The notes beneath the pieces are model-generated. The model was given only the letters and a program-made list of their open reading frames with translations, was not told where the DNA came from and did no database searches. Made by a program: the position numbers and the translations under genes. This document shows, piece by piece, positions 1 to 10,600 of a stretch of 64,000 nucleotides of DNA. The DNA is from Cordilura impudica (lineage: Eukaryota > Arthropoda > Insecta > Diptera > Scathophagidae). Each line of letters opens with the position of its first letter. Positions within the stretch are counted from its first letter, which is position 1. The stretch lies in contig OY821517.1 in the NCBI GenBank assembly GCA_963682025.1, positions 340,614,196 through 340,678,195 of the forward strand, given 5' to 3'.

Positions 1-2066
1 ATCAGTTCATTTCAAAACCATTTAAACAACATCTGCACAAAAAAATTTTTTTTTTTAAATTAGAAAAGGTTACCTACCCCCTTTACTAAATTTTGACAAC
101 TATAAATTTTTTTAATAAATAGTTTAATTATTCTTAAAAATAACAAAATCAGTTCATTTCAAGACCATTTAAACAACATCTGCACAAATAAATTTTTTTT
201 TTTTAAATTAGAAAAGGTTACCCCCCCTAAATTTTGACAACTATAAAATTTTTTATAAATTGTTTAATTATTCTTAAAAATAACAACATCAGTTCATTTC
301 AAGACCATTTAAACAACATCTGCACAAAAAAAAAAATATTTTTTTTTAAATCAAATTTTGACTATAAATTTTTTTCTTAATTGTTTAATTATTCTTAAAA
401 ACAACAAAATCAGTTCATTTCAAGACCATTTAAACAACATCTGCACAAAAAAAAAATTTTTTTTAAATTAGAAAAGTACCCCCTTTACTAAATTTTGACA
501 ACTATAAAATTTTTTATAAATTGTTTAATTATTCTTAAAAATAACAAAATCAGTTCATTTCAAAACCATTTAAACAACATCTGCACAAAAAAAAATTTTT
601 TTTTTAAATTAGAAAAGGTTACCCCCTTTACTAAATTTTGACAACTATAAATTTTTTTAATAAATTGTTTAATTATTCTTAAAAATAACAAAATCAGTTC
701 ATTTCAAGACCATTTAAACAACATCTGCACAAAAAAAAAATTTTTTTTTTAAATTAGGAAAGGTTACCCCCTTTACTAAATTTTGACAACTATAAATTTT
801 TTTAATAAATTGTTTAATTATTCTTAAAAATAACAAAATCAGTACATTTCAAGACCATTTAAACAACATCTGCACAAAAAAAAAATTTTTTTTTAAATTA
901 GAAAAGGTTACCCCCTTTACTAAATTTTGACAACTATAAATTTTTTTAATAAATTGTTTAATTATTCTTAAAAATAACAAAATCAGTTCATTTCAAGACC
1001 ATTTAAACAACATCTGCACAAAAAAAAAATTATTTTGTTTTTAAATCAGAAAAGGTTACCTACCCCCTTTACTAAATTTTGACAACTATAAAATTTTTTA
1101 TAAATTGTTTAATTATTCTTAAAAATAACAAAATCAGTTCATTTCAAAACCATTTAAACAACATCTGCAAAAAAAAAATATTTTTTTTTAAATCAGAAAA
1201 GGTTACCTACCCCCTTTACTAAATTTTGACAACTATAAATTTTTTTAATAAATTGTTTAATTATTCTTAAAAATAACAACATCAGTTCATTTCAAGACCA
1301 TTTAAACAACATCTGCACAAAAAAAAAAAAATTTTAAATTAGAAAAGGTTACCACCCCCTTTACTAAATTTTGACAACTATAAATTTTTTTAATAAATTG
1401 TTTAATTATTCTTAAAAATAACAAAATCAGTTCATTTCAAAACCATTTAAGCAACATCTGCACAACAAAAAAAAAATTATTTTTTTTTAAATCAGAAAAG
1501 GTTACCCCTTTACTAAATTTTGACTCCTATACAATTTTTTATAAATTGTTTAATTATTCTTAAAAATAACAAAATCAGTTCATTTCAAGACCATTTAAAC
1601 AACATCTGCACAAAAAAAAAAATTATTTTGTTTTTAAATCAGAAAAGGTTACCTACCCCCTTTACTAAATTTTGACAACTATAAAATTTTTTATAAATTG
1701 TTTAATTATTCTTAAAAATAACAAAATCAGTTCATTTCAAAACCATTTAAACAACATCTGCAAAAAAAAAATATTTTTTTTTAAATCAGAAAAGGTTACC
1801 TACCCCCTTTACTAAATTTTGACAACTATAATTTTTTTTAATAAATTGTTTAATTATTCTTAAAAATAACAAAATCAGTTCATTTCAAGACCATTTAAAC
1901 AACATCTGCACAAAAAAAAAAATTTTTTTAAATTAGAAAAGGTTACCCCCTTTACTAAATTTTGACAACTATAAATTTTTTTAATAAATTGTTTAATTAT
2001 TCTTAAAAATAACAAAATCAGTTCATTTCAAGACCAAGCAACATCTGCACAACAAAAAAAAATTTA
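1..2066. repeat. Satellite array I, monomer about 145 bp
   Basis: Head-to-tail AT-rich tandem repeat. Monomers begin with ATCAGTTCATTTC at about 1, 148, 288, 409, 549, 693, 838, 982, 1133, 1281, 1426, 1574, 1726, 1874 and 2017, so spacing is 121-152 bp and mostly 140-152. Each unit holds CCATTTAAACAACATCTGCA, an A-run then T-run, AGAAAAGGTTACC, TTTACTAAATTTTGACAACT and TTGTTTAATTATTC. The units starting at 982, 1133, 1281 and 1426 recur as 1574, 1726, 1874 and 2017, an offset of 592-593 bp, which indicates a four-monomer higher-order period. No coding potential was seen. The array begins before the window. Confidence 0.95.
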
Positions 2067-2227
2067 TTTAAATGGTGCGTGGTAAAGAAGAAGAAAGCAT
2101 ATATTTCAAAAATTCATAACTGCACTGTATTCTTAATCGGACCGGTTTCTGGCATTTCAGCCTTCATCAGCGATTTATTGAACATTGAAATATATGCTTT
2201 TTTCTTCTTTACCACCCACCATTTAAA
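2067..2227 (-). ncRNA. Foldback unit with hammerhead-ribozyme-like core (copy 1)
   Basis: A 160-bp inverted repeat inside the satellite. Its arms (about 43 bp, from TTTAAATGGTG to CACCATTTAAA) pair almost perfectly. On the minus strand the apex holds, in order: AATCG (2175-2171), CTGATGA (2170-2164), a GGC-TGAAAT-GCC hairpin, GAAA (2149-2146), CCGG, GTC (2142-2140), then CGATT (2139-2135). This is the order of a type I hammerhead: stem I AATCG/CGATT, core CUGAUGA, stem II, GAAA, stem III, and the GUC cleavage triplet. The foldback arms extend stem I. Weak points are an A-A opposition at the base of stem II and a stem III that is only the self-complementary ACCGGT, so activity might need dimers. 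Similar minimal hammerheads are known in Penelope-like elements and animal satellites; the activity here is inferred. Confidence 0.68.
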
Positions 2228-2317
2228 CAAAATTAAAATTGCATATTAATTACAGTAGTAATTGCAATATGTCTGAAAAATTACGATAAATCTAACAAAC
2301 AAAAAAATTTATTTTTT
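2228..2317. repeat. Satellite-linked spacer next to the hammerhead foldback
   Basis: A non-satellite segment of about 90 bp (ACAAAATTAAAATTGCAT, a TTACAGTAGTAATTGCAAT core, then GATAAATCTAACAAACAAAA and a T-run). It recurs after foldback copy 2 (11824-11906) and without the foldback at 12565-12660. It ends in the T-run that is the insertion point of the 8.76-kb composite element. Confidence 0.85.
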
Positions 2318-3180
2318 ATACCCTCCACTCCAGTGTGCAGAGGGTATATATAAGTTTGTCATTCCGTTTGTAATAATTAGAAAAAAAAATTTGGACCCCA
2401 TAAAATATATATATTTGTGATCGTTATAACAACCGGAGTTGATATAGCGATGTCCGTCTGTCCGTCTGTCCGTCTGTCCGTCTGTCCGTCTGTCCGTCTG
2501 TCCGTCTGTGGAAATCACGATGACGGCATCAATCGGGCAGCTAGGATGCTCGTTGGCATAAAAAATGATTCATTAACATCCTGAAAAGTTTGCTATTTAA
2601 AATCGTCCAAATCGGTCGGTTAGGGCCCGAGATTTGAATGAAGAACTAAAAAAAGTCTTGAAAAAATATAATTTTCTATGTTGTTCTTGTCACGATCACG
2701 CCCTCAATAGGATAGCTAGGGTGATAATTTTTAGTGAGAATGATTCGCCAAATTCATGGGAAGATTTCTACTTCAAAAATCATTAAAATCGGTGGAACAG
2801 GTCCAGGTAAATCTATGAAAAATTAAAAAAAAAATGAAAAACATGATGTTTCCATATTGTTCCTGTTGTTATTCTAAATGTTGCATTGTTGTCATAGCTG
2901 GACTTGTTGTTTTTGTGGTCGTTGTGGTAATAATGTAATAAAAACAAACCCTTTGTACATTTTTTTGTGAACTCTGGTAGAAAATTTTAAAAGTTTCCAT
3001 TGTTTTGGCATCACTAAAAAAATTTGTTAGATCATTTCTGTCATTGCCACGAGCCTGCATGCAAAATTTCAGATCGATTGGCTCACGGGAAAGGGGCTAA
3101 AAATCGATCCAAAATTTTGTCGACAAGCAGACACTACCAGTTAATATAAAGGCAGTAAATAAAGGGAGTAAAAGTTCACC
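2318..3180 (+). mobile_element. DINE-1-like element, 5' segment A
   Basis: Starts with the hairpin ATACCCT...AGGGTAT, then TTTGTCATTCCGTTTG, a GACCCCATAAAATATATATA block and a (GTCY)n microsatellite, the layout known for the DINE-1/INE-1 (non-autonomous Helentron) repeats of flies. It is close to the segment starting at 6888 over nearly 0.8 kb. No 3' end follows directly; the nearest is at 11077. It is non-coding. Confidence 0.65.
2452..2509. repeat. (TCCGTCTG)n microsatellite
   Basis: About seven tandem copies of an 8-bp GTCY-type unit inside the DINE-1-like segment. The segment starting at 6888 has only about two copies at the equivalent place (about 7002-7018), so this block varies in length between copies. 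On the minus strand it produces a meaningless DGQTDRRT repeat peptide. Confidence 0.95.
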
Positions 3181-3704
3181 AATAATTTAAAAAACAAATT
3201 TTTATGTATTAATTTATTTAAAGAAAAAAATAATTAAATGAAATAGTAATAATAATAAAAAAAAATAATATACAATACAAAAAAAAAGAATATATAAATA
3301 AAATAAAATAAAGATAAATGCATTCATAGCATTATAATACATATAAAAGGTCAATGTTTTCTAACCGTAACCGTAACTAGTCAGTTGTTTTTTTTTTACA
3401 TGAAAATCATTTAAAACAGTTACCGAACGTAACCGGAACGTCCCAATACTTTTCATGTGAAAAAAAGGCTGACACGTTACGTAACAGTTACATGTCGCTA
3501 ACTTGTTCTTTACACAGGCTACTGCTTTTGCAGCCAACTTCAAGTCTATTTATATAGTTTCGTAAGCATAACTGATAAAATTGTTTCTATTATTTTTTGC
3601 TGTAAGTAATAAATTATAAATATACTGAATTTGCAAACTAAAATGGATACATATATTGGAGGTGCTTTAATACAAAAGAGTTAACGAAACAAAATCAAAA
3701 AAAA
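3181..3704. other. AT-rich non-coding spacer
   Basis: No gene seen. The left part (TTTATGTATTAATTTATTTAAAGA, 3200-3225) matches 8375-8398, which continues the homology between segments A and B. A short stretch with repeated GTAACCGTAAC-type motifs and their inverse (about 3365-3500) looks like a small foldback remnant. Confidence 0.6.
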
Positions 3705-4712
3705 AACAACTCTACAACATCAACAATGGCAGTCATATGTTCTTCAAATAGAAAAAAAAACTGCAAGTGTGTTTTGTTGGCTACAAAACAAAAATAGTGT
3801 TGACAATATAACAAAATATGTAAAAGAAGTTAGTGCTATGAAATATTTTATTTTGTTTAAAAAAAAAATCGCAAAATGAAAGGCTATAATTCCATTAATA
3901 ATCAAAAGGCGTTAAACTAATTTATTTATTTTTACGTTGTACTAATGCATTTTAAATAAGTAAAAGTAATTGTATATTTAAATAAAAATGCATTTGTATT
4001 ATATGTTGCTGTCGTATTCAGAAAAATCAAGTAGCTGACTATACGACTACAAATGCTGCTGCCAGCAGTCGTCTATGTATTTCATTCATGATGTTGCATT
4101 TTTTTGCGAGCAATACTTACATATATTCTAAATAAAGAAATAATAGTTCTTTTCATACTGCGAAATCTATACAAATATATGTACAAATACTATATGTCAA
4201 ATTTCAAATTTGCAATAATTGATACATTTTTGAAAGAAAATTGTATAATATGAAATGTCTTTAATTTATTTCATAGAAAACAATTTTTTGAGGTGCGTGG
4301 ATTTTCCATATTTACTGTTTTACTATTTTCGTAATGAGGTTAAATGAGTTAAAAAGAATTTAAAATATTTGAAAATATTAGGTGAGGATCCTCAAGATGT
4401 AATATACGATCGGTCTAAAACTTTTCACTTAGAGCCACAGTTAAATTCGAAACAACAAAAACCCATATATTTTGTGCATAAAGTTTAACATTAAATGTGC
4501 TTTTCTAAAATGTCTATATATTTTTCTCATTCATTTCTGACCATCTTCAATGTAAATTTACCAAAGTTTTTTTTATTGCAATATGTATATAAAACTTAAA
4601 AATTTAATATTTTTTATTGTGTATTAACTTATTATTCTGCGATTTTCATTACATCACAAAATGTTACAAATTGGCACTACTGTTTCAAAAACAGAAAACT
4701 TCTAAATCAGTT

Positions 4713-5757
4713 GAAAACAGTTGATCTGTAAAACTGTGTGTGAAATTGTGTCAAATAAAGGTGCTATTACATGATGTGTTTTTTACATATGTACTGTCAA
4801 ATTTTCCCACAACAAAAGTTGTACACATCGTGTGATACATATGAAACATTGTTTATGTACAATACATGAAGAATGTCACACGTAAATTTTTCAATTAGAA
4901 CAGGTTCTATTTTTGCATGACAAACAAATGAAAATACAACACTGCTTGTGGCGAAAGAAAAACAGAGTAAATTTTTAAGATTAATATTGAAAGAAAAATA
5001 AATTGCTTAGTATTAATTAACAATTAAAAAATACATAACCTTTTTTTAACAAAAAATTTTTGTAAATTCACAAATTAAATCAGCTGTTGTTTACATTTAG
5101 AGGTTATGTCATACGGAAATACATACGCACGTGTGATAGCAAAAATTATGAATCGTATGTAAAAGACAATTTTGACAGACATGAAGAATTTCATATGGAT
5201 AAAAAAAGTGACAGTACATATGTAAAAAACACTTCGTGTAATAGCACCTTAAAATTACAAATATTAATAAATATAATAATACATATATATATATTTTATT
5301 AATTTTGTTAAGAATTAGCACAAAATTGATTTTCCATTTTGCATTTCATTTATAAAGAATTCTGCCATATTTTGTTAAAGGGAAAATCCATTTTTGTTAT
5401 ATTAAAAAAAACAGACTTGCATTTAATTTTTCCGTGACTGCCTCAATAATTGCGTAGATGCCACCACAATATTTTTTCTAATTAAAACAGTTGATCTGTA
5501 AAACTGTGTGTGAAATTGTGTCAAATAAAATTACAAATATTAATAAATTAATAATACATATATATATTTTATTAATTTTGTTAAGAATTAGCACAAAATT
5601 GATTTTCCATTTTGCATTTCATTTATAAAGAATTCTGCCATATTTTGTTAAAGGGAAAATCCATTTTTGTTATATTAAAAAAAACAGACTTGCATTTAAT
5701 TTTTCCGTGACTGCCTCAATAATTGCGTAGATGCCACCACAATATTTTTTCTAATTA
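4713..5757 (+). repeat. Tandem duplication of about 275 bp; first copy carries a MITE
   Basis: The segment from AACAGTTGATCTG to TTTTTTCTAATTA occurs twice. The first copy is 4713-4758 plus 5253-5482; the second is about 5484-5757. The two are nearly identical apart from the MITE at 4759-5249 in the first and a few small indels. A diverged third relative lies at about 8560-8700 (same order of TTCTGC, TATTTTGTT, GGGAAAAT, GATGCC, TCTAATTA). Confidence 0.9.
4759..5249. mobile_element. Harbinger-like MITE, 491 bp, TSD TAA, empty site present
   Basis: Terminal inverted repeats of about 45 bp start AGGTGCTATTACA and contain GTGTTTTTTACATATGTAC. They are flanked by TAA on both sides (4756-4758 and 5250-5252). 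The second copy of the surrounding tandem duplication has a single TAA at the same place (about 5526-5528) and no insert. A 3-bp TWA target duplication is the habit of PIF/Harbinger transposons. Small overlapping frames inside are symmetrical by-products of the inverted repeats and encode no transposase. Confidence 0.85.
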
Positions 5758-6887
5758 AATATTAACCAATATCTAACTAGAATTATGATTTATTCTGACT
5801 AAAAAGTTCCAATTAAAAGTTATTCATCCCAATTATGAATATTCTCAAGGAATTTCTTTCTCACGGAAAATACATTTCTCGAGAAAAAAATTCCTCCAAT
5901 TATAAATTCCGCGTGAACAAAAAATGATTAACTGGCATCATCGAATTTCGAAGCCACTTGCTTTGCTTATTGACAATTTATTTTCTATTTTTTGTGTGTG
6001 TTCAAACGACCCTACAATAAATGTCCCAATAAACATTTTTGTTTGCTATCAACTTGAGGTGCATTTGAGATCAAATACATTTCTCAAATCTCCAGCGTTA
6101 ATTCTCAAATGCCCTCAATAGTTCGAATATAGTCTTCTCAACTTAAAAGGCACATTTTTATATGGCGATTTTCATAGTTATCAAATTGAGAAATTTGTGA
6201 TTCTCAACTTGATAGCAAAGAAATATTTCCAATCGGTATCAAATGGAAGGTACGGAATTGCCATATTAAAAAATATTATACTAATTTTAGAAATGAAAAC
6301 AATGTACTTATTTTAATGTTTCAATTTAATTTCATTATATATTTAACATTACTATGTACATATTTAACATTAAATGTACATATTATGTACATTTTTTAAA
6401 ATCTAGAATTAAAAATAAATGAATTAATTAGTTGTACATTTTTTGAAAAATTCGACAAAAAGCAGAAATAATTAAAAATATATCAATGATTTATTTGTAC
6501 TTTTTTGGCATTTTTTAATTTAATTTATTATTTATGACATATTTAAATAATATCTCAGACTTAACACAAATCGTATTCAAGTTGAAAAAATGTTTGGTCT
6601 CAAGTGGAGAAAAGTGTTGGATATCCAATTGAGAGTAAAAATGTTTCTCAAAGATTGGAAAAAATGTTAAGTCTCAACTTGATGTCAAGTTGAAAGCAAA
6701 CAAGGAGAAAAATTGTTCAACCCAAGTTGAGAATTACATTTGACATCAATTTAAGAACTTAACTTTTCTCCAACATTGGAGAAATAATATTTCAATGCAT
6801 ACTGGGGAATGACCGAAACTAACACATAAACAGTTTTTTCCTATTTGAAAAACATATGACTGTCATTGTTGCTGTTGTAGAGTTGTT
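5758..6887. other. AT-rich right half of the long-TIR element
   Basis: No gene seen. Between about 6010 and 6810 the motifs TCAACTTGA, TTTGAGATCAA and GTCAAGTTGA recur in both orientations. The outer ends CCCAATAAACATTTTTG (about 6023) and the inverse of CAATGCATACTGGGG (about 6792-6807) are loosely symmetrical, as in an old foldback transposon. This is a tentative reading. Confidence 0.4.
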
Positions 6888-7690
6888 ATACCCTCCACTC
6901 CAGTTTGTCATTCCGTTTGTAATAATTAGAAAAAAAATTTTGGACCCCATAAAATTTATATATTTGTGATCCTTATAACAACCGGAGTTGATATAGCGAT
7001 GTCCGTCTGTCCGTCTGTGGAAATCACGATGACGGCATCAATCCGGCAGCTAGGGTACTCGTTGACATAAAAATGATTCACTAACATCATGAGAAGTTTG
7101 CTATTTAAAATCGTCCAAATCGGTCGATTAGGGCCCGAAATTTGAATGAAGAACTAAAAAAGTCTTGCAAAAAAAAATAATTTTCTATGTTGTTCTTGTC
7201 ACGATCACGCCCTCAATAGTGCAGCTACAGTGATCATTTTTAGTGAGAATGATTCACCAAATTCATGGAAAGATTTCTACTTCAAAAATCATTAAAATCG
7301 GTGGAACAGGTCCAGGGAAATCTCTGAAAAAGTAAAAAAAAAATGAAAAACATGATATTTCTATATTTTTCTTGTTGTTATTCTAAATTTTGCATTGTTT
7401 TCATAGCTGGACTTGTTGTTTTTGTGGTCGTTATGGTAATAATATAACAAAAACAAACCCTTTGTACATTTTTTTATCAACTCTGGTAGAAAAATTTAAA
7501 AGTTTCCATTGTTTTGGCATCACTAAAAAAATATGTTAGATCATTTCTGTCATTGCCACAAGCCTGCCTGCAAAATTTCAGATCGATTGGGTCACGGGAA
7601 AGTGGTTAAAATCGATCCAAAATTTTTTCGACAAGCAGACACTACGAGTTAATACAAAGGGAGTAAAAATTCACCAACATCTAAAGCAAA
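6888..7690 (+). mobile_element. DINE-1-like element, 5' segment B
   Basis: Near-copy of segment A: ATACCCTCCACTCC start, CATTCCGTTTG, GGACCCCATAAAATTTATAT, short GTCY block, and AGCAGACACTACGAGTTAAT near the end. A deletion removed the right arm of the 5' hairpin (about 20 bp). The 3' terminus is not adjacent. It is non-coding. Confidence 0.65.
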
Positions 7691-7727
7691 TAATGCTAAA
7701 ATACCTAGTTGTTAATAAAAAAAACAA

Positions 7728-8354
7728 TTGGGCAATTCACAATGGGTAATGTATCGTTGTATCTCTTGTATCGTGTATCACTTTACAATAGTGTAAAATT
7801 GTTGTTGGTAATTTTCACTGAAAAATCTGATACACGATCCAACTTCATTTGCTATGTTTTGTAAATGTTGTATATTGTATCATAACATATCAGTTCCAAG
7901 TGAATGTCAGTTTTTATGAAAAAGAAAAAACAAATACATAGAATATTATCAGCATAAATAATTATAAAATAAAATATGGCAAACAATGCAAATAACGCAA
8001 ATACATCGATAAGTTTATTTATATAAAAATTAATGTTTATATTTTTAGTATGTATTTTCTCTTTCAGTACCAACCAAAACATTTAACATTTTTTTTTTTT
8101 CATTATAAATTAAAATGCAAGAGGTACGTAACTAAAACTCCAGGGTATATCTCACGACCAAAAAGCAAACACTGACAAGTGTTTTCTCTTATACAAAATA
8201 GCAGAAGCGACGAAGCGATCTTTCCTCGTTGGATCGAAAATTACTAAAGAAAGCGTTTTACAATATGAAAATACAACTGAGTGTTCACAACAAATGATTG
8301 TATTGTGTATTTCAATACAACATACAATATACAACACCTGTTGTGAATTGCCCA
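7728..8354. mobile_element. MITE-like element with TIR TGGGCAATTCACAA
   Basis: The left end TGGGCAATTCACAA (7729) and right end TTGTGAATTGCCCA (8341-8354) are inverted repeats. Further in, GTATATTGTATC / CAATATACAACA motifs extend the similarity. AAT flanks both ends, so a 3-bp target duplication is possible but unproven in this AT-rich context. The homology between segments A and B stops at its left and resumes at its right (8375), which supports an insertion. No transposase is encoded. Confidence 0.65.
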
Positions 8355-8846
8355 AATGTAAATTTAGCAAAAAAATTTATGTATTAATTTATTTAAAGAG
8401 AAAAACACAAAAATAACGTTTGATGTTGTATTTTTTGTGTGTAATATTTAAATATACATACATACACATATTAAATAATACAAATAATGTACATATATTA
8501 TATATATGTATGTATGTATATTGATAGTAACTGCATGTTAGAAATAAATCGGTTATTTTATTTACATAAAATTCTGCAGTATTTTGTTGTGGGGAAAATA
8601 CATTTCTTTTGTATTAACAGAGTGTCACTTCATTTTGCTCAGCGTGACTATGCCACAGTAGATGCCGCCATAATTTTTGTTTGTTCTAATTAGCTTTGCA
8701 ATAGTTATTTCTATTTTAACATGAATGTTAATATTTTCAACTAGATATCATACAGAACAATGTTAAGAGTATACACGGGTTGGTCTTTTATTTCATACGT
8801 TTTTTCATTATTCTTTTACAAATATGAACATAAGTTTGGCATATTA
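8355..8846. other. Non-coding segment paralogous to 3181-3240 and 5335-5485
   Basis: No gene. Pieces match the corresponding stretches of segment A (TTTATGTATTAATTTATTT; TTCTGCAGTATTTTGTTG; GATGCCGCCATAATTTTT). This shows that the block around segment B is a diverged copy of the block around segment A. Confidence 0.6.
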
Positions 8847-9418
8847 CCCACCAATCTCACATCACACTGCAAGTTCGAAAAACTCAATACACTCACATTT
8901 TTTTTTACTAATACACACACATTTTCCGCAGTGGTCACACTAATGGCACCAAATTTTTCGTGCGAATAGTGGCAGACACTAACGATGATTAATGTTACCC
9001 TGTTATAAATTTAATGCAAATTTACTGGATCCTGTAAAATTGTAATTAAAGTTTTAACTTGTTAAATCTATTATAATGATTTATTTTTTGAAATGCGCAT
9101 ACAAAAACGTTTGTTAATTATAGAGCATAAATATTATTAACTATTATTAAAATAATACTAATAATAATAAATGTAAACATTTTCCCTCAAACATGTGCCT
9201 GTATAATAAACTTAGTAACTCTACTTAAAATAAAATAAGAGAGAGAAGTATACAAATTTTTTCAAGTTTACGCTTCGACAACATTTTAAAAATGAGATTG
9301 CAGTCAGATGTTTGAGCATAAAATTTAATGGCGATGGATTCGACTAATTCGAACAATTTTTCGTTGATAATACGTACACAACGATTTTAGAATTTCAGTG
9401 TGATGTGAGATTGGGGGG
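8847..9418. mobile_element. Harbinger-like MITE, 572 bp, TSD TTA
   Basis: The terminal inverted repeats CCCACCAATCTCACATCACA (left) and the inverse of TGTGATGTGAGATTGGGGGG (right) are flanked on both sides by TTA (8844-8846 and 9419-9421). The TTA duplication and G/C-rich tips fit PIF/Harbinger-type MITEs. The interior is AT-rich with no transposase. Its family differs from the 4759-5249 element. Confidence 0.8.
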
Positions 9419-9421
9419 TTA

Positions 9422-10600
9422 ACTTTTTGTTGTCTTTACAAAATAGAGTTATCGAGTTCGTCAATGAGTTTTTTGCTTACAAAACAGTTCTACATAGTTA
9501 TATAGAATTATTATTCTGCTTTACCTATAAAATATCTGATTGCGATTACATCTAATTTTTAAAAATTGTTTATAATTAATAAAGCATTATTATTCACATA
9601 AATACAAAATTTCACTTTTTAAATTTTCCATTCAAATTTAAGAATATATCAATTATAATAAAAACTGAAAATAAAATTTCCAATTATATATTAGAAAATA
9701 TTAATTGAGTTTCAGAAAATCATATCAAAACGTCGGAAATAATAATTTTAAATTTAGAAATATCTTTACATTTAAAAATGTTTACATTTAAAAAAAATAT
9801 TGCCATTCAGGAGATATTAATAACTTTTCAGTACCGCGATTCAGTAACTTCTTTTAACGATAGTCGAATTGTAAAAAAAAAGAAAATTGCAAAATTATCA
9901 GTAAAATTTTGAAACGATATTCGCTATTGTTAAAGCCAGCTGTTGTTGTTATCTAAACGACAACCATTTTTGTGTGTTTTATCCAATCGATAAAAACTTA
10001 AATTTTTAGGTTGAAATGTCGTCATACATAAATAAAAATCATGAAATAGTGAAAATATTTTGCTTTAATTAAAAAACTTTTTTATATAAATAAAAAAATT
10101 AAATATTCAATTCATTATTTCATTTTCAAATAAATAAACAGAAATATTAGTAAAAAAAATAAAGATATTAAACATAAACATAAAATCATCCTGTCAAACA
10201 CGAAGTAATTTGTTTTTTTCTATTCTTTGTGTTTTTCGCTTATTTTGACAGAGATGCCACTCCTTTACAATTTAAATAAATAGAAAAACAGATTTGTCGA
10301 TATTAATTTAAATTCAATGAATTTAAGAAAACCTCAAATGATATTTAAGAATTGCTAACATAAAAATTGTTACATAAGTAAACGTAATTTTATGAGAATG
10401 TTATTTTTTATATATAAATTTTCACAATTTTTTTTGGATGAAAATTTGAAGTTTTTCAGAAAATAAAGATAACATTAAATTATTTTATTTAAAATGTTTG
10501 GGACTTTTCGTTTTTTGCGTTTTTCATCCCTAATTTGATTATTTATTATTATAAATTTATTCTCTATGTTTTCAAAATATGGCAATATTTTAAAAAAAAG
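9422..10600. other. AT-rich non-coding DNA
   Basis: No gene, tandem array or clear transposon end seen. Only poly-A/T runs and short AT repeats. It probably belongs to the interior of the composite insertion. Confidence 0.5.

Larger units (their letters stand above)
3705..6887. mobile_element. Element or remnant with long terminal inverted repeats, 3.2 kb
   Basis: The left end, AACAACTCTACAACATCAAC and on through GTCATATG to TTCAAATAG (3705-3751), recurs inverted at the right end (6841-6887). Similarity then decays over roughly another 20-25 bp. No transposase frame was found inside. The interior is AT-rich and carries a MITE at 4759-5249, a tandem duplication (4713-5757) and a palindrome-rich stretch at about 6010-6810 (repeated CAACTTGA / TCAAGTTG motifs, possibly a further foldback). 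No target duplication was identified because the left flank is a poly-A run. The superfamily is unknown. Confidence 0.55.

Noticed and set aside
1..2066. Regularly spaced repeats resembling a CRISPR array
   Set aside because: Repeats are contiguous monomers of about 145 bp without unique spacers, and the sequence is a eukaryotic AT-rich satellite.
2309..2518. Minus-strand frame with DGQTDRRT repeats
   Set aside because: It is a reading of the (TCCGTCTG)n microsatellite inside a DINE-1-like element.
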